Shown here in pieces: positions 50,082 through 60,395 of a DNA stretch of 64,000 bases. The stretch is taken from the NCBI RefSeq assembly GCF_014643695.1, contig NZ_BMJY01000002.1, positions 69,676-133,675 of the forward strand. Direction: 5' to 3'. A program made the position numbers and the translations under genes. Source of the stretch: Microbacterium album (GTDB taxonomy: Bacteria; Actinomycetota; Actinomycetes; Actinomycetales; Microbacteriaceae). Every line of letters begins with the position of its first letter. The first letter of the stretch is position 1. The notes under the pieces are model-generated. The model was not told the DNA's origin. It saw only the letters and a program-made list of their open reading frames with translations, and did no database searches.

Positions 50082-51650
50082 TCAGTGCGCCATCTGCGCG
50101 AGGGCCTCCTCATCGAGCGTCGCGATCGAGTGGGTGTCCTGGAAGGCACGGACGCCCTCGATGCCCTGCTCACGGCCGAAGCCCGACTGCTTCATGCCGC
50201 CGAACGGCGCGCGCAGGTCGAGGCGGGTGGCGCCGTGATCGTTGATCCAGACGTAGCCGCACACGAGCTGCGAGCCGATGCGCTGCGCGGTCTCGGGGCT
50301 GGCGGTCCAGACCGAGCCGCACAGGCCGCCCCACGTGTCGTTCGCGGCGGCGACGGCCTCCTCCTCGGTGTCGAAGGGGATGATCGGGATGACCGGGCCG
50401 AACTGCTCCTGCGTGACGACGCGCAGCGACGGGTCCGGGTCGATCACGATCGCGGGGCGCAGGAAGTTGCCTCCGGCGAGCTCACCGCCGGGCAGCTCGC
50501 CGTACTCGCGCACCTCGGCGCCGGCGTCCTTCGCCTCCTGGATGAGCTCCTCGACGAACGCCTTCTGCGCGGGCTGGTGGAGCGGCCCCATCGTGGTGTC
50601 CTCGTCCAGGCCGTAGCCGAGCTGCACCTTCTGGAGGCGCGCCTCCAGGCCAGCGACCAGCTCGTCCAGCCGCGACCGGTGCACGTACACGCGCTTGGCG
50701 TTCATGCAGATCTGGCCCGTGCTGTCGTAGATCGCCGCGAACAGCCGGTCGAGGTGCGTGTCGTCCAGGATCGCGTCCTCGGCGAAGACCGCCGCGTCGT
50801 TGCCGCCCAGCTCGAGCGTCACGCGGGTGAGCGACTTCGACGCCATCTCCATCATGCGCTTGCCGCCGTTGACGCTGCCCGTGAAGCAGACCTTGGCGAC
50901 GTCGGTGTTCTGGATGAGCGCGGACATGTTCTCGTCGCGGCCGGTGATGACGTTGAGCACCCCCGGGGGCAGCTTCGCGGCCACGCGCTGCACGACGCGG
51001 GTCGTCGCCAACGGCGCCGAGGGCGGCGGCTTGACGATCGCGGTGTTCCCGGCCAGCAGCGCGTGCGGCAGCGAGGCCCCGAGGATCGCGATCGGCCAGT
51101 TGAACGGGACGATGATGGTCGACACGCCCAGCGGCTGGTACGTCACCTGGGTGGTGACGGGGATCCCGGGGGCGGGCTCGAGCACCTTGCCCTTCTCGAC
51201 CTCGTCGGCCAGGGTCAGCGCCAGGTTCCAGCGCAGCTCGAACACGAGCGCGTCGATCCAGGCCTCCATGCGGATCTTGCCGTTCTCCTGCGACAGGATG
51301 GCGGCGTCCTCGTCGCGCTCGTCCGCGATGCCCGCGATCGCGTCGGCCATCGCCTGGGCGCGCTCCTGCGCCGACAGCGCGGCCCAGGCGGGGAAGGCGG
51401 CCTTCGCCGCGGCCACCGCGTCCTTGACGTCCTGCTCGGATGCGGCGGCGGCCTCGCCGACGACGACGCCCGGCTTGCCGGGATCCGCGACCTGCAGCAC
51501 GTCCTGCGTGAACCGCTCCTCACCTCCGATGAACAGTCCGGTCCGCACCGCGGCCGACGTCGACGCGTCGCCAGCGGTGCCCACCTCCGTGTCGGATGCG
51601 CTTCCGGATGCCGCGTCGGTGCTGACGACGGCGTTCTCCGTGTCGGTCAT
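50082..51650 (-). CDS. NAD(P)-dependent aldehyde dehydrogenase
   Basis: A 522-aa ALDH-superfamily enzyme with an unusually long Ala/Ser/Thr-rich N-terminus (residues 1-35) before the first family strand (GLFIGGEERF). The core has VPFNWPIAILGASLPHALLAGNTAIVKPPP, FTGSVNGGKRMMEMASKSLTRVTLELGGNDAAV (Glu in ELGGN) and the catalytic Cys in GQICMNAKRVYV. ATG 51650 follows GAGAGGTGAG. It is transcribed alone from a 172-bp gap holding a 13-bp palindrome. It may oxidise aldehydes made by the neighbouring sugar/polyol operon, but this is only proximity. Confidence 0.88.
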   Translation of the reverse strand: MTDTENAVVSTDAASGSASDTEVGTAGDASTSAAVRTGLFIGGEERFTQDVLQVADPGKPGVVVGEAAAASEQDVKDAVAAAKAAFPAWAALSAQERAQAMADAIAGIADERDEDAAILSQENGKIRMEAWIDALVFELRWNLALTLADEVEKGKVLEPAPGIPVTTQVTYQPLGVSTIIVPFNWPIAILGASLPHALLAGNTAIVKPPPSAPLATTRVVQRVAAKLPPGVLNVITGRDENMSALIQNTDVAKVCFTGSVNGGKRMMEMASKSLTRVTLELGGNDAAVFAEDAILDDTHLDRLFAAIYDSTGQICMNAKRVYVHRSRLDELVAGLEARLQKVQLGYGLDEDTTMGPLHQPAQKAFVEELIQEAKDAGAEVREYGELPGGELAGGNFLRPAIVIDPDPSLRVVTQEQFGPVIPIIPFDTEEEAVAAANDTWGGLCGSVWTASPETAQRIGSQLVCGYVWINDHGATRLDLRAPFGGMKQSGFGREQGIEGVRAFQDTHSIATLDEEALAQMAH

Positions 51651-51728
51651 ACGACCACTCACCTCTCTGTGTGTGTCTGCCGGCTGCTGGCTGCGCCGGA
51701 CTTCGTGAACGAATGGAACGTTTCTTGT

Positions 51729-51741
51729 CATCAGTCTGATG
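51729..51741 (-). promoter_or_regulatory. palindrome upstream of aldehyde dehydrogenase
   Basis: CATCAGTCTGATG is a perfect odd palindrome 79 bp upstream of ATG 51650, in the 172-bp gap between the epimerase and aldehyde dehydrogenase genes. It is a candidate operator; the regulator is unknown. Confidence 0.4.
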
Positions 51742-51822
51742 TACCGGGCTCCCCGGGACAAGGGAGTTCGCGGACGGAGCGCGCTCTGATAAGCGATGTG
51801 CGCTCAGGCAGCATCCGCGACC

Positions 51823-52752
51823 TCATCGGGGTCCCTCCTCGCCCTCGGTCCTGCGCCGGCCGGCGTCCCAGCCCGCACGGATCACCCGCACGGCGTCGTC
51901 GACGACGGCCGTGCCGTCCCGGTACGGCGCGCGCCAGATGGCGAGCGCCTCCTGTGCGGGGGGAGGCAGCACGGCGGCGCTGAAGGCCTCCACGCCCCAG
52001 CGGCCCGCGTACCCGTCGTCCAGCGCCCGCCGGACGAGCGCTGGGATGTCGACGGCGCCGCGCGAGAGCAGTCCACGGCCGGACTGCCCGAGCTCCAGGT
52101 ACGCCAGTCGGGGGAGCGCGGCCCGGATGGCCGCGGACGCGTCCTCCTCCTCGACCGCCATGTGGAACGTGTCGAGGTGGATGCGCACGCGGCTCGAACC
52201 GCTCGCCTCGGCGAACTCCATCGCCTGCTCGGCGGTGGTGACCATCGCCGTCTCGTAGCGGTTCAGCACCTCGAACACGAGCGTGACGCCGCGCTCGTGC
52301 GCGTACTCTGCGGCGGCCCCGACGGCCGCCGCCGACCGCCGCCAGGCGTCGCGGGAGGGCGGAGTCGCAGCCCTCCCGAACAGCCCGTACGGCACGCCGT
52401 TGAGCTGGTCCGAGCCGAGCTGGACCGCCAGCTCGACCATGCGGCGCAACTCCGCCGCGCCCGCGGCGCGAACGTCCTCGTCCGGGGAGGAGACGTCAGC
52501 GCCCGGGGACTGCCCCGCGATCGGGATGGCGGTCAGGCCGCGTTCCTCGCACGCGTGCCGGAACCCCTCCGCGTCGAACGCCTCCGGGTCGACGGGCGGC
52601 AGCACCACCCGTCGGAAGCCGCGCGCGGCGATCGCGTCGAGCGCGCCCGGCAGCTCGCCGGATCCGGGGTCGCCGATCACGACGTTGAGATGGCAGCCGA
52701 CGTCGAGTTCGTGCGGCAGGCGATCCGCCGCCGGCAAGGTGTGCGTGCTCAT
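51823..52752 (-). CDS. sugar phosphate isomerase/epimerase (TIM barrel)
   Basis: A 309-aa xylose-isomerase-like TIM-barrel protein. Metal-ligand motifs are VFEVLNRYET (Glu, about residue 163), RIHLDTFHMAVEEED (Asp and His, about 194-208) and LELGQSGRG; the LNRYET and HLDTFHM forms resemble D-psicose/D-tagatose 3-epimerases. It is the last gene of the transketolase-RbsABC operon, 7 bp after the SDR gene, so it probably epimerises a ketose in that pathway. Confidence 0.8.
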   Translation of the reverse strand: MSTHTLPAADRLPHELDVGCHLNVVIGDPGSGELPGALDAIAARGFRRVVLPPVDPEAFDAEGFRHACEERGLTAIPIAGQSPGADVSSPDEDVRAAGAAELRRMVELAVQLGSDQLNGVPYGLFGRAATPPSRDAWRRSAAAVGAAAEYAHERGVTLVFEVLNRYETAMVTTAEQAMEFAEASGSSRVRIHLDTFHMAVEEEDASAAIRAALPRLAYLELGQSGRGLLSRGAVDIPALVRRALDDGYAGRWGVEAFSAAVLPPPAQEALAIWRAPYRDGTAVVDDAVRVIRAGWDAGRRRTEGEEGPR

Positions 52753-52759
52753 GGGCGGA

Positions 52760-53542
52760 TCAGAACACCGGCAGGTCGAGGCGCTGCTTGAACACCGAGT
52801 AGCCGTCCTCGACGCTCACCACCGTGCCGTTGATGACGCGCGACTCGTCGGAGGCGAGGAAGGCCACCACGTCGGCGATCTCCTCGGGCTCGGTGAGACG
52901 CCCGCGCAGCTGCTCGGAGGCGAAGGTGTCGCGCAGCTCCTGGCTGAACTGGTTGATGATCGGCGTCGCCACCCGCCCCGGCGTGATCGCGACGGCGCGG
53001 ATGCCGTGCTCCGCGAGCTCGTACGCGGCGGAGCGCGTGAACGAGATCACGGCGGCCTTGGCGGCGCTGTACGTGAACGAGAGTTCCGCGGCCTGCTCGC
53101 CGTACACGGACGACGTGCTGATGATGACGCCGCCCGCGCCCTGCTTGGCCATCTGCCGCCCGGCCGCGAGGATGCCGTAGTACACGCCGTGCTGGTCCAC
53201 GCGGATCATCGGCTCGTAGTCGACCGCGGGGTCGTGTTCGAGGAGCGGCGCGCCGCCGGCGATCCCCGCGTTGTTGAAGATGACGTGGACCGCGCCGAAG
53301 ATCTCGACGGCCCGGGCGACCATCGCCTCGACGTCCGCGAAGACCGACACGTCGACGGCGACGGCGGCCGCCGCGCCGGCGAAGCCGGCATCCTCGACCT
53401 CCGCGACCACTTGCTCGGCGCGTGCGAGGTCGATGTCGGCGACGAGCACCTTCGCCCCCTCGCGCACGAACTTGTGCACCGTCGCGCGGCCGATGCCGCT
53501 GGCGCCTCCCGTGATGATGGCGACCTTGCCGTCCAGTCTCAT
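52760..53542 (-). CDS. SDR family NAD(P)-dependent oxidoreductase
   Basis: A 260-aa classical short-chain dehydrogenase. Cofactor motif TGGASGIGRATV (about 12-23), NNAG (about 91), catalytic Ser near STSSVYGE and Tyr-x-x-x-Lys in FTYSAAKAAV. ATG 53542 follows GAGAGGA. In this operon it probably interconverts a sugar alcohol or acid and a ketose. A hairpin separates it from the binding-protein gene. Confidence 0.88.
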   Translation of the reverse strand: MRLDGKVAIITGGASGIGRATVHKFVREGAKVLVADIDLARAEQVVAEVEDAGFAGAAAAVAVDVSVFADVEAMVARAVEIFGAVHVIFNNAGIAGGAPLLEHDPAVDYEPMIRVDQHGVYYGILAAGRQMAKQGAGGVIISTSSVYGEQAAELSFTYSAAKAAVISFTRSAAYELAEHGIRAVAITPGRVATPIINQFSQELRDTFASEQLRGRLTEPEEIADVVAFLASDESRVINGTVVSVEDGYSVFKQRLDLPVF

Positions 53543-53586
53543 TCCGTTTCCTCTCTGTCGCGCGGGCATGCCCGCGTCAGCCGGTG

Positions 53587-53614
53587 GCGAGGGGGCGCTC
53601 GGGCGCCCCCTCGC
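53587..53614 (-). terminator. intra-operon hairpin after RbsB-like gene
   Basis: GCGAGGGGGCGC (53587-53598) and its perfect complement (53603-53614) enclose TCGG, just after the binding-protein stop. In sugar operons such stems protect the binding-protein mRNA or partly terminate it, reducing distal SDR and epimerase expression. Confidence 0.65.
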
Positions 53615-53620
53615 GCGGGG

Positions 53621-54604
53621 TCAGTCGGTCGGCTCCACCTGATCGACGTTGTCGATCGTGACGAGCTCGACGTCGGTCTCGATGAAGTTCGTCGACGGCA
53701 GCTCGCCGGAAGCGGCGTACGCCTCCATGTGCGACAGCAGCTCCGCCAGCACGTCCGGCCACGGCTGGATGACCGTCGCCAGGAAGGGGCCGTCCTTCTT
53801 GATCTCGTCCAGCGCGAGCCCGATCGCGTCGACGCCCGTGACGTAGATGTCGTCGCGTCCCGCCTCGCGGATGGCCTGCACGGCGCCCACGGCGGCGTGG
53901 TCCCAGCCGGTCCAGACGCCGTCGAGCCCGTCGGGGTTGGCCTGCAGGTAGTCGGTGACGAACTTGAGCGTCTCCTCCTGTGAGGTCGCGGGCGCGAGGA
54001 CCTGTCGGATGCTCCCGCCCGCGATGTTCGCCCCGGCGTCGCGCAGGAGGTCCTCGGCCATGCCGCTGCGCGTCATGATGCCCACGTGCGGGTCGTGGCC
54101 GATGACCATGACGTCCTTGCCCTCCAGGCCGCCCATCGCCTCGCCGAGCGCCTCCACCGTCAGCTCCGCGATCTGCTGCTGCTTGGTGGTGACGTCGAGC
54201 ACGAAGTCGTCGTTCGGCTCGACGCCGCCGTCGATCGAGAAGATCGGGATGTCCGCGGCCTTCGCGGCCGACACGAGCGGACCGATCTGCCGGGGATCCG
54301 GGTAGCCGGCGAAGATGGCGTCGACGCCCTGGGAGATCGCGGTCTGGAGGTCGCTGTTGATCTTGTCGTAGTCGAAGTCGCTCGTGTACAGCGTCACGTC
54401 CCAGCCGCGATCGCGGCCCTCCTGGACGAACTGGTCCAGGATCGACTTGCCGACCGGGGTGCCGTAGCCGGCGGTGAAGGCGGCGACGGTGAACGTGTCG
54501 TCCCCGCCGCCGGGGCTGGCTCCGGCGTCCGAGCAGCCGGCGAGGCCGAGTGCCCCGACGAGGCCCAGTGCCGCCAGAGCGGCCGTGCGTGATGTGCGCA
54601 TCAT
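53621..54604 (-). CDS. RbsB-type sugar-binding lipoprotein
   Basis: A 327-aa lipoprotein with lipobox LAGC (Cys24) and a periplasmic-binding type 1 fold (YGTPVGKSILDQFVQEGRDRGWDVTLYTSDFDYDKINSDLQTAISQGVDAIFAGYPD, in part). It delivers a monosaccharide or polyol to the adjacent RbsC/RbsA-type transporter. The start is ATG 54604, with another ATG three bases later. Confidence 0.88.
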   Translation of the reverse strand: MMRTSRTAALAALGLVGALGLAGCSDAGASPGGGDDTFTVAAFTAGYGTPVGKSILDQFVQEGRDRGWDVTLYTSDFDYDKINSDLQTAISQGVDAIFAGYPDPRQIGPLVSAAKAADIPIFSIDGGVEPNDDFVLDVTTKQQQIAELTVEALGEAMGGLEGKDVMVIGHDPHVGIMTRSGMAEDLLRDAGANIAGGSIRQVLAPATSQEETLKFVTDYLQANPDGLDGVWTGWDHAAVGAVQAIREAGRDDIYVTGVDAIGLALDEIKKDGPFLATVIQPWPDVLAELLSHMEAYAASGELPSTNFIETDVELVTIDNVDQVEPTD

Positions 54605-54673
54605 GTACTCCCTTGTTCGTGATCGCGCTTGGTGTGTGATCGCGCGAGCGGATGACCGCCGCAGAGACGGGTG

Positions 54674-55660
<987 letters not shown>

Positions 55661-55661
55661 G

Positions 55662-57176
55662 TCAGGCACTCCTTCCGTAGGCGTGGGCGAGGATGAGCTC
55701 GTCGTCGGCGGACGCGGCCTCCACCTCGCCGTTGAGGCGGCCTTCGTGCATCACGAGGATGCGATCCGTGAGGCCGATGAGCTCGGGCAGCTCGCTGCTG
55801 ATCACGACGATCGCGGTTCCCGCCGCCGCGAGCCGGCGGATCAGCCGGTAGATCTCGGCCTTGGTGCCGACGTCGATCCCGCGCGTCGGCTCGTCCATGA
55901 GCAGGACGCGGGGGGCGCGGGCGAGCATCTTGGCCAGGACCACCTTCTGCTGGTTGCCGCCCGAGAGCTGCCCGACCGGCTGCCGGGGCCCGCGGGCCTT
56001 CACGCGCAGCTCCTCGAGCCCGCGGCGCGCGAGCGCCCCGATCCGCCGCTGCGAGACGAAGCCCGCGCGGCTGACGTCGCCGAGGTTGGCGATCGCGATG
56101 TTGTCCTGGATCGCCGCGGACAGGATCACTCCCTGGCTGCGGCGCTCCTCGGGCACCAGCGCGATGCCGGCCTCGAGGGCGCGCCCGACGCCGGCGCCGC
56201 GCAGGGCCGCCCCGTCCACCTCGATCGCGCCTGCTGTCCGGCGCTGCGCGCCCGACAGCAGGCGCAGCAGCTCGCTCCGCCCCGAGCCGGCCAGCCCGCC
56301 GATGCCGAGCACTTCGCCGGCGTGGACCGTGAACGAGACGTCGGCGACGCGGCGGCCGGCGAGGCCCTCGACCCGCAGCACGGGCTCGCCCCGGGTCGTG
56401 CCGCGCGCGGGATACAGCTCGCTCTGCTCGCGGCCGACCATGGTGGAGATGACCTCGTCGATCGTGGTCTCCGCGACGTCGCGGGTCGTGATCGTGCGCC
56501 CGTTGCGCATCACGGTGAGGCGGTCGCACAGCTCGAACACCTCCTCGAGGCGGTGCGAGACGTACACGATCGCCACGCCCTCGTCCCGCAGCCCGCGCAG
56601 GACGACGAAGAGGTCCCGGATCTCGGTGTCGGTGAGGGACGCCGTCGGCTCGTCCAGGATCAGGACCCGCGCGTCGCTGCCCAGCGCCCGCGCCACCGCG
56701 ACCATCGTCTGCTGGACGGGGGAGAGGTGGCCGGCGAGCTTGCCGAGGGGGATCCGCTGGTTCAGGCGGTCCAGCTGCAGGCGCGCCCGGCGGTTGAGCT
56801 CGGCCCAGCGCACGAAGCCCGCACGGCTGGGCGCGCGGTCACCGAGCACGATGTTCTCGGCGACGCTGATGGTGGGGATGATCGACAGCTCCTGGTAGAG
56901 CGCGACCACGCCGGCGCGGTTGGCGGCGCGGACGCCGGAGAAGTCCACGGGCTCGCCGAAGCAGCGCACGTCGCCCTGGTCGGGCTGGTGGATCCCCGTC
57001 AACACCTTGATCAGGGTGGACTTGCCGGCGCCGTTCTCCCCGAGCAGCGCGTGGATCTCGCCCGCCCGGACGGACAGGCGCGCGCCCTCCAGCGCGTGGA
57101 CGCCGTCGAAGCGCTTGACGATGTCGTGCGCCTCGAGCGCGGGCGCGGCCGACGCGCGCGTCTGGGTCGCGGTCAT
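55662..57176 (-). CDS. RbsA-type ABC ATPase (two NBDs)
   Basis: A 504-aa CUT2 sugar importer ATPase made of two nucleotide-binding domains. The first has Walker A GENGAGKST (about 45), signature LSPVQQTMVAVARAL and Walker B VLILDEPTASLT. The second has the degenerate Walker A GLAGSGRSELLRLLSG, signature LSGGNQQKVVLAKML and VLLMDEPTRGID. The first signature (LSPVQQ) is typical of RbsA. ATG 57176 overlaps the alcohol dehydrogenase stop as ATGA. Confidence 0.92.
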   Translation of the reverse strand: MTATQTRASAAPALEAHDIVKRFDGVHALEGARLSVRAGEIHALLGENGAGKSTLIKVLTGIHQPDQGDVRCFGEPVDFSGVRAANRAGVVALYQELSIIPTISVAENIVLGDRAPSRAGFVRWAELNRRARLQLDRLNQRIPLGKLAGHLSPVQQTMVAVARALGSDARVLILDEPTASLTDTEIRDLFVVLRGLRDEGVAIVYVSHRLEEVFELCDRLTVMRNGRTITTRDVAETTIDEVISTMVGREQSELYPARGTTRGEPVLRVEGLAGRRVADVSFTVHAGEVLGIGGLAGSGRSELLRLLSGAQRRTAGAIEVDGAALRGAGVGRALEAGIALVPEERRSQGVILSAAIQDNIAIANLGDVSRAGFVSQRRIGALARRGLEELRVKARGPRQPVGQLSGGNQQKVVLAKMLARAPRVLLMDEPTRGIDVGTKAEIYRLIRRLAAAGTAIVVISSELPELIGLTDRILVMHEGRLNGEVEAASADDELILAHAYGRSA

Positions 57177-58249
57177 GAGAGCCGCTCCCGTCGCTCGTCC
57201 GGGACGGGATTGCAGCGGATGACCACCTTCGGATGGCGTCCGCTGACGTGGGCGTCGAACGCGGCGGGCGCATCCTCGAGGTCGAAGACCGCGGCCGTCA
57301 GCTCGTCCACGTCGAGGTGCGGCAGCAGCTGCAGCGCGCGCGGGAACGCGTACGGGGAGACGAAGACGCCCGTGAGCGTCAGCTCCTTCAGATACAGATA
57401 GTCCGACAGGTTCAGCGGCATCTCGTAGTCCTCGGGGTACATCGCCCCGTACACGACCGTCCCGCCCTTGGCCGCGAGATCCAGCAGCCCACGCACGGCG
57501 CGCGGGGAGCCGGAGGCGTCGATGACGACGTCGTAGCCGCGCCCCGCCGTGATCTCCGCGGCGCGCTGCCCCTGGTCCTCCGCGGTGGGGTCGATCACGA
57601 ACTCGGCGCCGTGTCGGAGGGCCATGTCGCGCCGCCCGGCGATCGGCTCGATGAGCGTGAGGGACGTGGCGCCGTGGCGCCGCACCACCTGGAGGGCGAG
57701 CTGGCCGATGGGGCCGCCGCCGCAGATCGCCACGCGATCGCCGACGCGGATGCGGGCCTTGTCGACGATGCGCACCGCGACCGACGTCGGCTCGAGCAGA
57801 CAGCCCTTCAGCAGCGACACGTCGTCGGGCAGGCGGTAGACCTGCGACTCGTGCCAGGTGATCGTCTCGGCCATGCCCGGGCGGTTGTACTCCTGGATGT
57901 GCTCGCAGAACTGCTGCGCCCCCTCCTGACACGCGCGGCACGTGCCGCAGAAGCGCAGGAAGTTGCCAGCGACGCGGTCGCCGACCCTCAGGCCGTTGCG
58001 CGTCGCGCGCTCGCCGAGCGCCTCGACGACGCCGGAGATCTCGTGACCGAGACCGATCGGCACGTCGGTGCCGAAGAAGCCCTCGGCGAGGTGGGGGTCG
58101 GATCCGCAGATGGCCGCGTACGCGACCCGGATGCGCACGTCCTCCGGACCGAGCGGCTGCTCGGGGAAGTCGACCAGCCCGATGCGCCCGCGGGTGGCCT
58201 CGTCGGGATCGCGCAGGCTGCCGATCTTCGTGACGGCGACGGTCCTCAT
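57173..58249 (-). CDS. zinc-dependent alcohol dehydrogenase (polyol type)
   Basis: A 358-aa MDR enzyme. The catalytic zinc is set by AAICGSDPHLAEGFF and GLGHEISGVVEALGE, the structural zinc by FCGTCRACQEGAQQFC, and the cofactor by AICGGGPIGQLALQVVRRHGA. The pattern resembles sorbitol/threonine dehydrogenases. It follows the split transketolase genes and overlaps the ATPase gene, so it likely oxidises the imported polyol or sugar. Confidence 0.9.
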   Translation of the reverse strand: MRTVAVTKIGSLRDPDEATRGRIGLVDFPEQPLGPEDVRIRVAYAAICGSDPHLAEGFFGTDVPIGLGHEISGVVEALGERATRNGLRVGDRVAGNFLRFCGTCRACQEGAQQFCEHIQEYNRPGMAETITWHESQVYRLPDDVSLLKGCLLEPTSVAVRIVDKARIRVGDRVAICGGGPIGQLALQVVRRHGATSLTLIEPIAGRRDMALRHGAEFVIDPTAEDQGQRAAEITAGRGYDVVIDASGSPRAVRGLLDLAAKGGTVVYGAMYPEDYEMPLNLSDYLYLKELTLTGVFVSPYAFPRALQLLPHLDVDELTAAVFDLEDAPAAFDAHVSGRHPKVVIRCNPVPDERRERLS

Positions 58250-58260
58250 GGTCCTCCCCC

Positions 58261-59256
58261 TCAGATCGCGGCCGGCTCGTCGGCGCCGGCGCGCGTCGCG
58301 GGTCCGACCGCGCGGCGGAGCGCCCCCACCGTGGCCGACAGGCCGTACCCGTGCTTGTCGCGCAGTTGCTCGTCCTCACCGAAGCCCGCATACACCTGGG
58401 GGATGCCGAGGCGCTCGAACGACGTCAGGCGAAGGCCGCGGTCCGCGACGACGTCCGCGATGCGGCTCGCGAGCCCGCCGTACGCGAGGTGGTCCTCGAG
58501 GACCACGAAACGGCCGTCGGTCTCGGCCGCGCACCGCTCGATGAGCTCGACGTCGATGGGCTTGAGCGTGAACATGTCCACGACTCGCACGGACACGCCG
58601 TCCTCGGCGAGCTGCTCGGCGGCGTCGAGCGCCTGGGACACGGTGGTGCCGTGGGTGAAGAGCGTCACGTCCGAGCCGTCGCGGGCGACGATCCCCTTGC
58701 CGATCCGGATCTCGTGCTGGCCCTCCTCGTACAGCACCTTGTCCTTCTTGCCCACCGCGAGCCGGATGTAGAGGGGGCCGGTCATGTCCATCGACTGCCG
58801 GATGATCTCGCCCACCATCACCGGATCGCCGATCGAGGTCACCGTCATGTTGGTGAGCGAGCACATCAGGCCCAGGTCCTCGACCGCGTAGTGCGTCGAG
58901 CCGCCGTTGCCGACGAGGCCGCCGTGGGTGCCGATGATCTTGACCGGAAGGTTGGGGTAGCAGACGTCGGTGCGGATCTGCTCGAGGGCCCGCATCGACA
59001 GGAACGGCAGCATGCCGGAGACGACGGGGATGTTGCCGTCGTACGCCAGGCCCGCGGCGATGCCGACGCACACCTGCTCGGCCAGCCCGACGTCGACGAA
59101 GCGCTCGGGGTAGGTGTCGCGGAACTCCACGAGGGTCGCTCCGATGTCAGGGGTGAGGACCCACAGGTTCGGGTGGGTCTCGCCGAGCTCCGCGAGCGTC
59201 GATCCGATGACCGACCGCGCCGAGAGCATCTCTCCGAAGGTGAAGGTGACGGGCAT
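58261..59256 (-). CDS. transketolase, C-terminal (pyrimidine-binding) subunit
   Basis: A 331-aa subunit holding the Pyr and C-terminal domains of transketolase. LWVLTPDIGATLVEF, FVDVGLAEQVCVGIAAGLAYDG (the Glu needed for ThDP activation) and GLVGNGGSTHYAVEDLGLM are visible. It works with the ThDP-binding subunit encoded just upstream; the start shares one nucleotide with that gene's stop (TGATG), and AGGAGG precedes ATG 59256. Confidence 0.9.
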   Translation of the reverse strand: MPVTFTFGEMLSARSVIGSTLAELGETHPNLWVLTPDIGATLVEFRDTYPERFVDVGLAEQVCVGIAAGLAYDGNIPVVSGMLPFLSMRALEQIRTDVCYPNLPVKIIGTHGGLVGNGGSTHYAVEDLGLMCSLTNMTVTSIGDPVMVGEIIRQSMDMTGPLYIRLAVGKKDKVLYEEGQHEIRIGKGIVARDGSDVTLFTHGTTVSQALDAAEQLAEDGVSVRVVDMFTLKPIDVELIERCAAETDGRFVVLEDHLAYGGLASRIADVVADRGLRLTSFERLGIPQVYAGFGEDEQLRDKHGYGLSATVGALRRAVGPATRAGADEPAAI

Positions 59257-60161
59257 CAGCGGGCCTCCTGCGCTTCCGTGTCGTTCTCCGATGCGTTCGA
59301 GGCACGCGACGCGTCGAGCGCCGCCAGCGCGCGCTCGAGGTCGTCCGCGCCGAGCGACCCCGCGTGCCACGCGAGGTTGCGCTCCATGAAATCGACGCCC
59401 TTGCCCTTGACCGTCTCGCAGATCACGACCGTGGGCAGGTCGCTGTCGGGGGAAGGCAGCGCATCGATCGCGGCGACGAGCTGCCCCATGTCATGGCCGT
59501 CGATCTCGACGACGTTCCAGCCGAACGCACGCCACTTGTCGGCGTACGGCTCGAAGATGACGCGCTCCTCCGCGAAGCTCGTCATGAGCTGTCGGTTGCG
59601 GTCGACGAATGCGACGAGGTTGCCGAGCTTCTGGCTGCGCCCGGCCATGGCCGCCTCCCACACCGAGCCCTCGCCCGTCTCGCCGTCGCCGAGCAGCGTG
59701 ACCACGCGGTGCAGCTCGCCGCGGGCACGTCCGCTCAGCGCCATGCCCACCGCGAGCGGCAGGCCGTGCCCGAGCGAGCCGGTCGAGCACTCGACGCCGG
59801 GAAGCTGCACCTTGCAGGGGTGCATCCCGTACGCGCTGTCGAGCTGCCCGTACGTCGCGACGATCTCGTCGTAGGAGAAGAAGCCGCGCATCGACATCGC
59901 GATGTACATGCACACCGCGGCGTGGCCCTTGCTCAGCACGAAGCGGTCTCGGGCCGGGTTGGCGATGTCGTTCGGATCGATCCGCAGACCGTGATGGAAC
60001 AGCGCGGTCAGGATGTCGGCGACCGAGAGGTCGCCCCCGATGTGGACGGCGCCCTCGTAGGTGCCGCAGAGCAGAAGCAGCTTGCGCCGCAGCTCGTATG
60101 CGAGGTCCTCCAGCTCTGCGACGCTGTGTCGCTCGCCGGTGTCGAGGACTGCCCGAGTCAT
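59256..60161 (-). CDS. transketolase, N-terminal (ThDP-binding) subunit
   Basis: A 301-aa subunit with the ThDP-diphosphate domain: GGDLSVADILTALFHHGLRI, FVLSKGHAAVCMYIAM, PGVECSTGSLGHGLPLAVGMAL and the GDG...N motif LLGDGETGEGSVWEAAM. Split transketolases occur in specialised sugar pathways such as apiose or sulfosugar degradation. First gene of the operon. ATG 60161 has GAGGAGG upstream; an in-frame ATG at 60176 is less well placed. Confidence 0.9.
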   Translation of the reverse strand: MTRAVLDTGERHSVAELEDLAYELRRKLLLLCGTYEGAVHIGGDLSVADILTALFHHGLRIDPNDIANPARDRFVLSKGHAAVCMYIAMSMRGFFSYDEIVATYGQLDSAYGMHPCKVQLPGVECSTGSLGHGLPLAVGMALSGRARGELHRVVTLLGDGETGEGSVWEAAMAGRSQKLGNLVAFVDRNRQLMTSFAEERVIFEPYADKWRAFGWNVVEIDGHDMGQLVAAIDALPSPDSDLPTVVICETVKGKGVDFMERNLAWHAGSLGADDLERALAALDASRASNASENDTEAQEAR

Positions 60162-60272
60162 GTCATGCCTCCTCATCGCCGAGGTCGACACCGCACCGCG
60201 TACCTCACGCGGGTGTCGCCGTCGACACTCCCAGTGCTTCCCGGAGCCCTCGTCGGCCCCGGTGTGCCACCG

Positions 60273-60323
60273 AAACTAGCAGGATGATGTTTAGCTGTAA
60301 ACAGGGATGGCTAACAACTTGTT
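60273..60323. promoter_or_regulatory. transketolase operon promoter with MarR operators
   Basis: On the minus strand TTTACA (60301-60296) and TAGTTT (60278-60273), 17 bp apart, make a good promoter. The -35 is inside GTTTAGCTGTAAAC (60289-60302), a dyad with GTTTA/TAAAC arms. A second palindrome, AACAACTTGTT (60313-60323), lies 10 bp further. Both are likely targets of the divergent MarR-type regulator. Confidence 0.65.
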
Positions 60324-60395
60324 TGGTGATGGCGGGACGACAACCCGGATCTGGGAGACTGTGCAACGCGGCAGGAGCCGCGGAGGGGAAGCGAG

